A DNA stretch of 64,000 nt from Thamnidium elegans. Lineage: Eukaryota; Mucoromycota; Mucoromycetes; Mucorales; Mucoraceae. Within the stretch, counting starts at the first letter, position 1. Each line of letters starts with the position of its first letter. A model generated the notes under the pieces. That model saw nothing but the letters and a program-made list of their open reading frames with translations, searched no databases and was not told where the DNA came from. Location of the stretch: positions 186,001 through 250,000 of the forward strand of contig JAIXMG010000036.1 of assembly GCA_025201345.1 (NCBI GenBank). Direction: 5' to 3'. The position numbers and the translations under genes are program-made. Positions 49,891-59,714 of this stretch are shown here, in pieces.

Positions 49891-49948
49891 CCATATATGG
49901 AAATAACTCCGTCGTTTTCGATAATTGGAACTCAGGTTCCATATATGG
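49891..49948. promoter_or_regulatory. two CArG boxes in a 48-base direct duplication
   Basis: CCATATATGG occurs at 49891-49900 and 49939-49948. Each sits in a repeated context: a run like gtcrttttygata-ttggaactc, then a GGAACTnnnnTTCC inverted pair, then CCATATATGGAAA. CCATATATGG is the exact SRF/Mcm1 (MADS-box) core. It lies 3' of the arrestin gene, so the gene controlled, if any, is unknown. Confidence 0.5.
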
Positions 49949-50195
49949 AAATTAATCTGACCCGCTTTTTTTTAAAAACATTTACAAATGCACAGTAATG
50001 TAACATATGAACGGGATAAAAGAGATGAAGCAATGAGAAATATATGGCTTTTATTTGGTATTATTATTATTATTTTAAAAAAATCTAATGTAATATAAAA
50101 AAAAATTAGTGCTGTAAGTAAAAAGGGAGGTACTGCACAAAAAAATTATGTACAAAATGTATATAAGAAAAAGAAAAAAAATGAATCTATAGAGT

Positions 50196-51598
50196 CTATT
50201 TAGATGTTTGTCCTGGAGACATGGAAAGATGCCCAAACATAGCAGCATGTCTAGGAGAACCAGCTAGCTGATCATAGGAGGGTAAAGAACCAGATAAGGC
50301 TACAGGAGCTTGTTGCGCAGCTGTACGGTATGAAGGCACTCTCGATAAGTTGGAACCGTGCCACCAAAGTGGTTCGCCACTTGGAGATTCCAAAGGTATT
50401 TCTTGTGGTTCATGGTTATTAGACGTCATGACAGGCATGGGAGACGAGTGACAAATAGGGGGAGTAGGCATACCTTCAGAAACGGGTGTAGATGGTCCTG
50501 ATTCAAGACAAAGTACAGACTGCCAAGCATGTTCGTAGGCCGGTAAGTTGTTTAACTCAGCCTGTTCAGAGATCGATGATATAATAATTACGGGGACTGA
50601 GCAACGAAGTTCTGATAGGTGACCATCGGCATTCACTAGACAAATGACAAATTTTAATTTGTGGCGAATACGAATCATTTCATTGTCGGCGTCGCAGAAT
50701 GCCATTTGTGAAGACATGGGAGGGATATCCAAAGAAATGACTTTCGTCCAAGAGATGGGGTCAATTGGACCACCCGTTTGAACAGGAGCGTTTGGGAAAG
50801 GGTCTTCGTCCTTTTGAATTTTCACAATTCTTGTATCTGTCTTTGAGCAATCGTTAGCGGTGTAGGTACAGTATTCTTTTAGGGTAGCTGTCAGCGTCCT
50901 GACACGCAGTCTTGCTGCTATGGGAGTAATATGAAATGTGATGGGAATAAGGTGGCCTCGAGCATATACTTTGGACGGAAGCAAAATGTCGTACATCATT
51001 TTCTCAGCCCAGGTGTTGTGGATTTCAAGTGTTTGGATAAGCTCGAATTCGGTAGGAAGCATGCAACGCACAACTCGCATAATCTTCTTTTTGACAATGT
51101 TTTGTAAAAATGCGGTACGTTCTACCGTGGCCTTTAAACGATACACAACTTGACCCCCTTCTGCTTCCAATGATTGCGGCAAATCTCCCGGTAACATTAA
51201 CTCAAAATCCCATTTATGCTCACCTGCTCCTAAAGTGAAAGCTTTCTTATGTGCTTGATCCATAATGGGTACAAATTGCCACTTGTGTTCCATAATATCC
51301 TTCTCTTGCTTGTGATAATGTTGATGATGACCAATACCTGATGAATAATAATAATTAATATATATCCTTAGTATTTTTTTTGGGGGGGGGGGTTTTTACC
51401 TTCTGACCAAGAAACCTTCATTTTACCAGTAAATGATAAAATAACGGAGCGTACCTTCATGGGCTCTGTTAAATTCAAAATAACAGAACCTCTTAACATT
51501 TTTCCAGCTGATTCAGAAGCATGACCCATTAAAACAATCTCTTCTGAAGCCAGTTCGATCTTGAGTTCGTTTGTTTTATGACGTATCGCGCTCACCAT
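50196..51598 (-). CDS. alpha-arrestin (arrestin N and C domains)
   Basis: Cargo adaptor for ubiquitin ligase Rsp5/Nedd4-type enzymes in endocytosis of membrane proteins. Two exons; intron 51338-51399 (with a G10 tract) joins SWSEG to IGHHQHYHKQEKDIMEHKWQ. The N-terminal arrestin domain starts near LASEEIVLMGHASESAGKML with GSVILNLTEPMKVRSVILSF. The arrestin C domain starts near PSKVYARGHLIPITFHITPI. The tail contains LPAYEH and LPSYDQL, which are LPxY variants of the PPxY motif that binds WW domains. A Pro/Ser-rich region between them is likely phosphorylated. About 446 residues. No membrane segment, as expected. Confidence 0.86.
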
Positions 51599-52079
51599 TT
51601 TTTTTTCTATGTGGTTTTAATTTTCATATAAATAATAAAAAGAAAAGTTTTTTTTTTTTGCTGTAAAAAATATTGACAAAAATAAAATAAAGGGAGAATA
51701 GAAGAAGAAAAAAGGGGGAGAAAGTAAAAAAAAAAAGTATTTAAAGGAAAAAAAAAAAAAAAAAAAAGAAGACCGAAACCTACTTTTTTTCTAAACAAGT
51801 TGGTTCATTCGACCCAGAAAATTTTTTTATTGAATGTCAGTGGAGCAGGATTTTTTATTAGTGAAACAAACCACTCGATTGGCTTCCCGATAAATTTCTG
51901 TGAAATCCAATAAATTTCTTTGGAATCAGGACACGTTTGGTTTACTGAATTACCTTTCCGCACCTGAATAACCTATTTATTCTTGTAGTGCTTATATAGG
52001 TCATTCACTTATTAATCTAGTATACAGCAAATAAGATGCAATCTATTAAAATAATGGTGTAATATGATTGAGGGCTTTT
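51599..52079. other. intergenic, promoter of arrestin
   Basis: About 480 bases with poly-A and T runs upstream of the arrestin start, then the 3' flank of the unlisted gene. No gene seen. Confidence 0.45.
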
Positions 52080-52456
52080 TTAATGCGGCGAACAATTAGA
52101 TCGTCCAAAAATACATTTACAGTGCTCATCTGGAAAAAAATAAATACAAAGTGTTGTGTTCACAAATAAATCGTCTGAATTCGAACTCAAAATTTTGTAC
52201 ATTGCATTAAGTCAATTTTACCACGGTTGCTCAAGCCAACTATAACAGTTTCTTTTTTATCATGATTTGTCAAGCAGATCATTTTGTTATTTCTATCCCA
52301 ATTTAGAGTGTTTTCGGGATCGGTCCAGTTCTAGAAACTACGAATTAAAAAAGCAGGATCGGGTTTTTTTTTTTTTTTTACATTGTATTCTTTAGCCCAA
52401 TGGAGTATGACCTTAGCAACCGTTTTATTAAGCACTTTCTTCCCTTTTGAAGTGAA
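52080..52456 (-). CDS. 3' exons of an unrecognised spliced gene
   Basis: Three coding pieces with canonical splice sites. Piece A (52456-52382): after a CTCCAG acceptor, FTSKGKKVLNKTVAKVILHW then AKEYN, ending at GTAAAA. Piece B (52330-52201): after TTTCTAG, NWTDPENTLNWDRNNKMICL, then TNHDKKETVIVGLSNRGKID, then LMQ and a phase-1 donor GTACAA. Piece C (52129-52080): after TTTCCAG, joining as Y, then EHCKCIFGRSNCSPH and TAA. That is about 85 in-frame codons in three exons with GT-AG junctions, which chance rarely gives. The C-terminal Cys/His cluster (C-x-C...C-x2-H) could bind a metal. The 5' part and family are not identified. Single frames are each under 60 codons, so they are easy to miss. 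Confidence 0.45.
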
Positions 52457-53129
52457 CTGGAGAATGAAAAACCGGATATTAAAATAAAAACGTTCGTTTT
52501 GTTTGAAATGAATTCTGAGTTCAGGTAAAAAAAAAGTAATTGATTTGCCCCTTTTTTACACCTGATTTCTTAATCTATTTTTAACGTAAATGTGGATTAT
52601 ATTTTAGCATTTGACAGATCAATAATATCCAATAGTCCCGGCAAGCGTGCAAAAAAAAAAAATCTCTCTCTTCCTTTGAATCGTGTACTTCTTTTTATTC
52701 TGTCACACTCAATTTTTTAAACTTTTTCTTCTTTCTTCTGAAAAATGAGAACATCAAAAGGTAAATAAAAGATGGCTCGATAAAAAGAAGATACTATCAA
52801 AGTTACAAAATGACGTTACCGCTTTTTACAGCAACCCTTTTTCTTCTAAAAAAAAATCGTTTTTTTTTTTAGCCCAAAAAACTCCACTTTACTATATAAA
52901 TCTATATCCTCCCAAGTTGAGTACTGCCCCTTTAGCGGACAGCTAAAACAACACATGTACTAATTACTTGTCCGGAAAAAAAAATGTATTTTACTTTTTA
53001 TTCTTTCGTCGGACCATCAAGGGAGAGGAAGGGAAAAACGTTTTTCTTTTTAGGTACAGCATGAAAATCTAGAGCCTAAAAAAAAATCACTGCATTAACT
53101 TCTATTTTTTATTAAATATGTCTAAAAGG
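52457..53129. other. intergenic or upstream exons of the unrecognised gene
   Basis: About 670 bases of AT-rich sequence with poly-A and poly-T. It may hold further short exons of the gene at 52080-52456, but none can be supported. Confidence 0.35.
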
Positions 53130-53810
53130 GTTTCCGTAAAATGAAACCTCTTAGCATATTCCGTATAAGCGCTTAAACCTACCCAAGGATATACGTACGT
53201 CCATAGTAGTTACGATTGGATCTAACCAATACCTTTTCCCGTGCCAGCGTATATTGGTAACCCGACCTCACCAACAGATTGTTCAGCTTTTTAATCAAAA
53301 AATATATCCTTTTTGTTCAAGTAGTAAACCAAGACTTTTTTCCTGACCTAGACCACGCCAGTATCTTTACGGATCTGATCTACAATTTCTGGTGCGACCA
53401 AAAAGCCGGAGCGCACAAGCGAATTGTGTCATGTCTTTTTTTACATAAAAGAATATTTGATTTTTAACTAAAGAGAAAGAGTGTTTATTGCTACCCGTTG
53501 TTTGAACTCATCAAGTAACGAGTTTATATAACATGTCGACGACCAAGATAATATCCCTGCTACTATTAAATAATCATAATTCCCTCTCAAGGGTAGTAAT
53601 CGCCAAGCCTGGTCATAACTGGTTTCATTAGCTACGCTAAACTGGTACGCCAATAGAGTTGCATGGATTGCAGCTGATGCCGGGGTTGGAAAACATACTT
53701 TTTTAAGCTGCTTTAGTTTTTTTTGACTGCTGAACTTGGTGAAGGCCAAAACGGATTGGAATATGAACTTGCTGTAAAAGAAGACCGATAATAATAACTA
53801 TAAATAACTC

Positions 53811-53882
<72 letters not shown>

Positions 53883-53950
53883 AAAGAGTTGTTATTGTTA
53901 TTGATGATTTTTGCGAGCAAGTTTGAAATGAGGATAATTTAAACGTCATT
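53130..53950 (-). pseudogene. decayed tandem copy of the DUF726-like hydrolase gene
   Basis: Matches the intact gene at 54259-55281 through most of its length: FPTPASAAIHATLLAYQFSV aligns with FPTPASIAGAFAVDVGIHAT...YQFGV, and downstream the C-terminal half is present but carries stops and shifts. The GHSLG nucleophile motif is degraded (AGILSWSSTCYI). The promoter region is duplicated too: both copies share TTTGAAATGAGG and TTTAAACGTCATT upstream. Nearly all of exon 1 is missing and the 70-T run (53812-53881) stands in its place. The product cannot be functional. Confidence 0.8.
53812..53881. repeat. uninterrupted run of 70 T
   Basis: Seventy T between remnants of the start of exon 1 and the intron-1 end of the decayed hydrolase copy. 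The intact copy has only a short T/A tract in its intron at about 55004-55024. Confidence 0.85.
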
Positions 53951-54258
53951 AGCTTGTATTATGGTCACACATGAGTAAAAGAAAAATAATGCATTTAAAT
54001 GACTTGGTAGTAAAGCCCTTTCTTTAGTTAAGTTGTTCAAAGTATGGAGGGCTCTTAAATTAAAAGATAAACTACAGTTATTTCGATTATAGTATAAATC
54101 TATCATTTGCGCTATCCATACACAGAAAGTGTTGTAAATCAAAAAAAAAAAAAAAAACTAAAATAACCATAATGTTTTCTTCATCAAACCATGTAGGCTT
54201 GAAGAGCCTAAAAAAAAACTACTGTATTTTTTCTTTTCTATTTTTATTAATTAATAGT

Positions 54259-55281
54259 CTAAAAGGGTCTTGCAAAATAATGAAATTTCTCAGCATAATC
54301 GGTATGAGCACCTACATAAAAACCACCCAAGGATTTACTTACATCCACAGCATTTACAGTTGGGTCCAACCAATTTCTTTCCGAATCAATAAAAGCCGGT
54401 AACCCAACTTCACCAACCGATTGTTCACCTTTTAAAAGAGCTCTTAATAAAATACCTAAAGTAATATCTTTGTTTGAATAGTAAATCAAGGTTCTTTCTC
54501 GACCTAGACCGCCGGTATCTTTACGAATCTGATTGACAATATCTGATGCAATCAAAGCTGGAGCACACAAGTGAATTGCGTCTGGTCTAAGTTTTACATA
54601 AAATAATGAGATTTTTCAATTTACAAAGCGGTTTATTGTTACCTCTCATTTGGACTCATCAAGGAACAAGCTTCTACGATATGTCGACAACCAAGAGAAT
54701 GTCCTACAACTCTTAAATAATCGTACTTTCTTCTCAAGTCTAATAATCGCCATGCCAACATCTCGGCTCGATCATGACTGGTTTCATTAGCTACGCCGAA
54801 CTGATACGCCAGTCGAGTTGCATGGATTCCTACGTCCACAGCAAATGCGCCAGCAATAGATGCCGGGGTTGGAAAACGCAAGTTTTTAAGTTGCTTTAAA
54901 TTCTTAGCAATCAAAAACGCGGTTGAACCTAGTGAAGCCAAAGGAATTGGAATATGTGAACCTGCTGTACCAGAAGGCCAAGAATACCTATAAATAACTC
55001 GAACTTTTTTTTTAAAAAAAAAAAATTACACGTAAGTAAAAGTAGGGTTACCCTAAAGCAGACGGTGCCCAACGGTGCGTTGGACTTAATACTAGTAATC
55101 GATGAGAATGCATCCAATCTTGAAAATTCTCTGGCGAATCACCTTCACTTAAAAACCCTTTGACATAAACCGTTACTTCTGAACGTTCATCGTGAGGTCT
55201 TGAAAGCACTTTTAAAGAAGGAAGTTCAGTAAAGTACTTTTTCCGCTTTGAAATAGTTGCTATGGCAGTTTTTGTTGACAT
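54259..55281 (-). CDS. DUF726-like alpha/beta hydrolase (intact copy)
   Basis: Serine hydrolase of the alpha/beta fold, resembling the DUF726/TMCO4 group. Three exons joined at introns 54988-55051 and about 54588-54641: joins read SALGYSWPSGTAGSHIPIPL and SPNERPDAIHLCAP. The nucleophile motif is GHSLGCRHIVEA. After it, APALIASDIVNQI, the GRERTLIYYSNKDITLGILL segment (with an N-x-D turn) and the late His (GAHTDYAEKFHYF) supply candidates for the acid and base of the triad. A hydrophobic, Ala-rich stretch (SIAGAFAVDVGIHATRLAYQ) precedes the motif. No signal peptide. About 300 residues. A broken copy lies 0.3 kb downstream in the same orientation. Confidence 0.75.
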
Positions 55282-55771
55282 AGTTTGAAATGAGGGAAAT
55301 TACTCTTTTTTTTGAAATTTTTTTTCAAGGATATTTTAAACGTCATTTAGTAATAGAGTCACATACGCGAGAAAAAAAAATTAATGCATTTTGTACTCAT
55401 TTAGCTGCGCTAGAGAATCCTAATTGGTAAAGGTTCCTTTTCTTGTTGAAAAAAAATATATATAGCCAGACATTAATATAGCAAACACAAGCGTATGAAA
55501 CACTGTAATTGTGTCATATGATTAATAAACAAGGGTACATGAATAAAGTAGCCTTATTTTATCATAGTTAAACTAGTCTCTTTTCCTTTACTGTTTATTT
55601 TATTATTTTGCTTTTATGTTTTTCTTTCTGTGTTTATACAAACTAATACGGTTCTTCTTAGAGCAGCGGCCATCCATAAAGGTATATGAAAAAGTAACAC
55701 ATAATACTTTTTTTCTGAACGTGTAAATAGAACGTGCATCGAGATTTCCTGTTTCTTACCGACTTTCGAAC
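55282..55771. other. promoter and spacer
   Basis: Upstream region of the intact hydrolase, which shares short blocks with the upstream region of the decayed copy. No gene seen. Confidence 0.5.
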
Positions 55772-56251
55772 ATGCTATTTCCACGAATGACTTGTAGATT
55801 AATTGATACAGACGGTGTTCCACAAAAATTAGGCTCCCAAAGTGTTATCATTGCCGTTACCTTTGTCATTTCCTCCATGAAGTATGATGTCTCCAGGAAA
55901 GTCACATACAATAAAAATTTGCCGTTTCTGTTTAAATATCCTTCAGATTCTTGGGCTCGTAGTTGTTATTTTTGTTACTGACAGTTCAATTAAATCAAGC
56001 TTGACTTTGCCTTTGACTCCTTTTATTGCCCTATCAGAATTCTTAATCGATCAACATCCTTCCCTCGCATCAAACCCTTTTTACACTGACTCTAATATTC
56101 AACACTTGTACCCTATTGCTACGAATATTTTCTAAGACCAGATTGTAAAGAATGAACATTATTCTGAGGAACTTATGAAAGTATGTCAAGGATCTGAAAC
56201 TATAATTTCTGACGCACTACGTAAAGTAAAAATAACATGTAGGAATAACAT
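55772..56251 (+). pseudogene. frame-broken coding remnant, unrecognised
   Basis: Three pieces on the plus strand: LIDTDGVPQKLGSQSVIIAV with TFVISSMKYDVSRKVTYN (55794-55978), then in another frame LTLPLTPFIALSEFLIDQHP with SLASNPFYTDSNIQHLYPIA (56000-56132), then DQIVKNEHYSEELMKVCQGS with ETIISDALRKVKITCRN (56140-56250). Together they give over 120 residues of protein-like sequence interrupted by shifts. The third piece runs straight into the transposase relic, so the element may have inserted here. Family unknown. Confidence 0.4.
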
Positions 56252-56566
56252 TTACCTTAAGCCTAACTCTTTGTCAATGTGCCTATCCCGGAACGTCTCA
56301 GCATGCTTAGCCCAACCTTGACAATCTTGAACAGTAGCTTATTGACAAGCTGCAGTAAGGCAAGATGTCAGAGTATCTGCTTTATCAAGTGGATTCCTCT
56401 TGATATTGCTCTTTATTTTTGACCAGCACTCTTCAATAGGATTCAGAAAAGGAAAGTAAGGGGGGCATGAACAAAGGTTTATATCCTCTCTTATTGATAG
56501 CATCAACAACAAATACAGAGTGATGAATTCTGCAATTATCCATTATAACGAGGTTCCTCTGATTTC
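56252..56566 (-). mobile_element. catalytic C-terminal part of a D34E Tc1/mariner-type transposase, truncated
   Basis: Minus-strand frame from 56566: RNQRNLVIMDNCRIHHSVFV, then YKPLFMPPYFPFLNPIEECW, then SKIKSNIKRNPL. MDN(C)RIHH holds the second Asp and NPIEECWS the Glu of a DDE triad, with 34 residues between them. A TAA interrupts the frame about 25 residues after the Glu (LTAACQ-stop), and the frame resumes as WAKHAETFRDRHIDKELGLR to 56252. The first Asp and the DNA-binding half are absent. The relic of a DNA-binding half at 21139-21545 comes from a similar element but not from this copy. Confidence 0.75.
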
Positions 56567-56745
56567 TTGTATACTCATATTATCCTTTTTTTTCTCCTCT
56601 TGTTTCTTTTATATTTTGCCCCTTTTTATTTTTCCTTTTCTTTCTCTTTTCCCCCTCTTGTCTCGTGGGAGGGTTTTTATTTACCTTAAATATTCAAAAC
56701 TGGCTAAGGTAATACGGCACACTTGAGTGCTATCGGCTCATTCGC

Positions 56746-57390
56746 CAAAAAAAAATAAAAATAAAAAAATAATAGAATAAAAACCTTATTTAAACGTATA
56801 ACGAAGCCCAGCTCAGTGTGAATTGAATTAAAAGTCGGGGGGGGGGGGTTTTTATATATGTACATGCGGGTATGAACACGGAAGACACGGATTTAGAGTC
56901 ATGGTTACAGATACGATACGGATTTAGAGCCATGGTTACTGTTTTTTTTTTGCCAAACGATGTTTATTTTTCGAACGAAACATAATTCCTCGGCCGTATC
57001 CGGCATTAATTCTTTCATTGATTGTTTGTTAAAACCAATTTGCTAATCAGGTCTGTGCTTATACGGTAATCTAAATACTTTTACGTAAGGGAGTGTTCAT
57101 GAATCTATTATGTATTTGGGTACCTTTTTTGTTGCTGCCACGCAATGATTTAAGAGAAAACGAAAAAATCCGTATCGTATCCATGGCTCTAAATCCGTAT
57201 CGTATCTGTAACCATGACTCTAAATCCGTGTCTTCCGTGTTCATACCCGCATGTACATATATAAAACCCCCCCCCCCGACTTTTAATTCAATTCACACTG
57301 AGCTGGGCTTCGTTATGCGTTTAAATAAGGTTTTTATTCTATTATTCTATTATTTTTTTATTTTATTTTTTATTTTAACACGAATTGTCT
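56746..57390. mobile_element. long-inverted-repeat (foldback/MITE-like) element
   Basis: Left arm about 56746-56935 and right arm about 57181-57380 are near-perfect reverse complements of each other. Marker blocks include aacgaagcccagctcagtgt / acactgagctgggcttcgtt, the G12-13/C12-13 tracts, and gtacatgcgggtatgaacac with its complement. Each arm also contains two tandem copies of cggatttagagycatggtta. The centre (about 245 bases) is not recognised. It lies about 180 bases from the transposase relic. Target-site duplications were not determined. Confidence 0.8.
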
Positions 57391-57399
57391 TTGTCCTTT

Positions 57400-57569
57400 T
57401 GGTGACGAGTGAAAAACCCACAACAACAACATCATCATCATTAAGAAGTATTTCGTTGTACTTATTTCTTTTCTTCTTTCTTGTCGTCGAGTTGTACGTC
57501 TATACAGCTCTGATTAAACCCATTCCCTATCGTATCGATCCCGCAAATACATTTATAATTCCCCTTTAA
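57400..57569 (+). other. possible membrane-anchored C-terminal exon
   Basis: The plus strand reads VTSEKPTTTTSSSLRSISLY, then LFLFFFLVVELYVYTALIKP and IPYRIDPANTFIIPL with TAA. It is one frame with a hydrophobic helix and a non-random tail. The upstream part of the same open frame (57093-57380) lies in the inverted-repeat arm and is not coding. It may be the last exon of a gene interrupted by the element. Confidence 0.25.
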
Positions 57570-58515
57570 AATAAATAACATAAGCAATATTATTTTTTAT
57601 GTATAAAAAAGGGCCTCGTGTGCTACAAATTATCCTTTAGCTCCCTCTTCTTTTCTTTTTCTCTTTACTTGTTTTGCATCCGTCAATAAATTATTTTTAT
57701 AACTATTTCCATGTACTTTAAAAATCATTGCTATTAAGAAATATTATAACTACACCTTTTCTTTTTCTTCTCTCCTTTCTTTTTTTATTCTTTGTATGGA
57801 GAACAAATGTATAAGTTTGGGCAGAAAAAAAAAAAAAAAAAAAAGTACGGTAATAGAAACACCAAACTTCAAAATATTGAGTGTATATCAAGTATGCAGA
57901 AAGCTTATTTCACGCCACAGTTCGAAAGTATAATACCTCTTTTGACTTCAAAGCAAGAACGTTTCTACTAAGGGGAGTAACCGCGTGAAATAAGTTGTAT
58001 AGCCAATACATGATGAAGATTAAAATACCCCGGCGTTACTAATCTGCAAAGCTGCCTTTTTTTTTCTCTCTATGAATTAAAAACATTTGAGTATGGTATG
58101 CGATAGTTTTGAGGGGAAATGTTACTTGCGAGCACGTGTTTTCGTTTACTCGTCCCATATAATTTATAGTCTTTCTAGACAAGTGACAGCTGTTTGGGAC
58201 TCATCTACAGGCACTGTAGGCAACCACTGTTCTTCTAGTATCTCCAGTTAGGTTGCTAATTTGACAAGGATAGGCGGGTACGCATTCTAAACCTATCTCT
58301 GCATACCTAGTTTTCGGTAAGAACTTATTTTTCTATGTCGATTCTTAGACAAGTTTTTTTTTAAAAAGACAATCTCTTTAAAAAAAAAACATTTCAAAAG
58401 AGACAACAACAAGTGTTGATATAGCTTCAATAAAAAAATTATTAAAAACGAAAATAAAAACCGTGCTGCTCAGTAAAATATAAGATGTCTACTAAATTTT
58501 ACTCTTTACATATAT
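57570..58515. other. intergenic, no gene seen
   Basis: About 950 bases, T/A-rich, with poly-A near 57826-57844. Nothing supported. Confidence 0.5.
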
Positions 58516-58665
58516 TTAAGTTAATGATAATTTTCTCTTCTTATTATTTGCTTTTATTACGAAAGTTTCCCAGTCTTCCGTATTTAATAGTTCTTCTGGG
58601 TACGAACATTGTTCACACTCTTCACCGCTATCTTGACTGCCTTTTTTGAAAATAAATTTCGTCAT
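58516..58665 (-). CDS. small ORF, 49 residues, unrecognised
   Basis: MTKFIFKKGSQDSGEECEQC, then SYPEELLNTEDWETFVIKAN and NKKRKLSLT. The composition is balanced and acidic with a CxxC pair, unlike the poly-Phe/Lys frames usual in this DNA. An AAAATATAAA sequence lies about 45 bases upstream on this strand. It could be a small protein or the last exon of a gene whose remains run to about 59020. Confidence 0.35.
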   Translation of the reverse strand: MTKFIFKKGSQDSGEECEQCSYPEELLNTEDWETFVIKANNKKRKLSLT

Positions 58666-58736
58666 TAGAAGGTGTTATCGATAGAAAACAGTTACTTTGA
58701 TTAAAATATGAATTTATCATTTATATTTTATCTTCG

Positions 58737-59130
58737 TCATCCAATTAGAGTAGCTTGTCTATCTACCTTTTCTGCAAAAGAAATGTTTATATCGTAGACC
58801 CCTTCTAGCCACAACTTGTAAGCAGGGTATTCTGAAACGAACCCTCATGCTCCACAAAGGTATATAAGTCCGTGCCTATTTAAAACGACACAAAGTGGCA
58901 AAAATATACTTGTAAATTGGTTTTAAAACAACTCTCGTCATAATGATACCCTTTAGAGAGAGAGAGCCAACATTTTAATAAAGGGATTTGTTCCAAATCC
59001 ACCGCATCAGGATTAAATACGTAATAAAGAAAATGTCAATACCCCTTACAATAGTTTTTCCGGTACTTATTCCAAAGGCGACCGAAATATACGCTTACAG
59101 TTTTATGATATACCCGTATACGTAAAAAAA
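58737..59130 (-). other. coding-like remnants, unrecognised
   Basis: Pieces on the minus strand: FVSEYPAYKLWLEGVYDINI then SFAEKVDRQATLIG (58841-58737), and further upstream YYVFNPDAVDLEQIPLLKCW then SLSKGYHYDESCFKTNL ending at a possible donor, and FGRLWNKYRKNYCKGY. Stops or frame changes separate them, so they may be exons of an unmodelled gene (including the ORF at 58516) or a decayed gene. Confidence 0.3.
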
Positions 59131-59300
59131 AAAAAAAAAAAAGGCTCATTTCTTTTATCCCGTATTAGAAACCTACGATGAAAACAAGATTGCTTACAAA
59201 GAAATAAACAGAATGTCAATACTCTTCCTTATGATAGTTCTACCGGTACATATTTCAAAGGTGACCAAGATATACATACAGATAAAAAAACTCTTAGTTT
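59034..59300. repeat. pair of diverged direct repeats
   Basis: About 70 bases starting atgtcaatac at 59035 recur, diverged, at 59214, 179 bases on. Shared blocks: ccggtac-ta, caaagg-gacc, a-atatac. A weaker third match lies near 48005-48040. Confidence 0.55.
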
Positions 59301-59714
59301 TACGGTTTAATGTAAATGTATACATATTAGATGTAATGGATGATGCATGCGGAAAAAAAAAGCTGTTTTTTCCAATTATCTTACAGTAACTACAATCATC
59401 ATAAGCTAGCCACTGCTAATTTTTAAATTTGCATTTTTTTTTCGCCATTTTATCTTTATAAAACACAGGGAAAGAAAAAAAAGGGACCCTTTTTCTATTG
59501 TAACAAAAAGAAAGGGGGTAGTGTATGTATTTGGTGTCTCTCTCTCTCTCTTTCCCTCTCTCTCTTTCTCTTTATAATATATACTATCCCTTTAACAAAA
59601 AGGGGGACAAAAGTCAATAAGATATATATATATATATATATATAACGCACTTAATTGAATTTATTCATCTTTCTTTTTTACACACACAAACAAAAACAAA
59701 AAAAGAGACAAGTA
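59301..59714. other. promoter region with CT and TA microsatellites
   Basis: CT-rich repeat at 59537-59572 and a TA tract at 59621-59643 just upstream of the next gene. No other gene seen. Confidence 0.5.

Noticed and set aside
52150..52270. tRNA-like sequence on the minus strand (GAGTTCGAATTC box-B-like)
   Set aside because: The T-arm does not pair in a 5-base stem and no acceptor stem is found; the region is better read as exon B and intron of the spliced gene.
57093..57390. First 100 codons of a plus-strand ORF as a gene
   Set aside because: They lie in the right arm of the inverted repeat.
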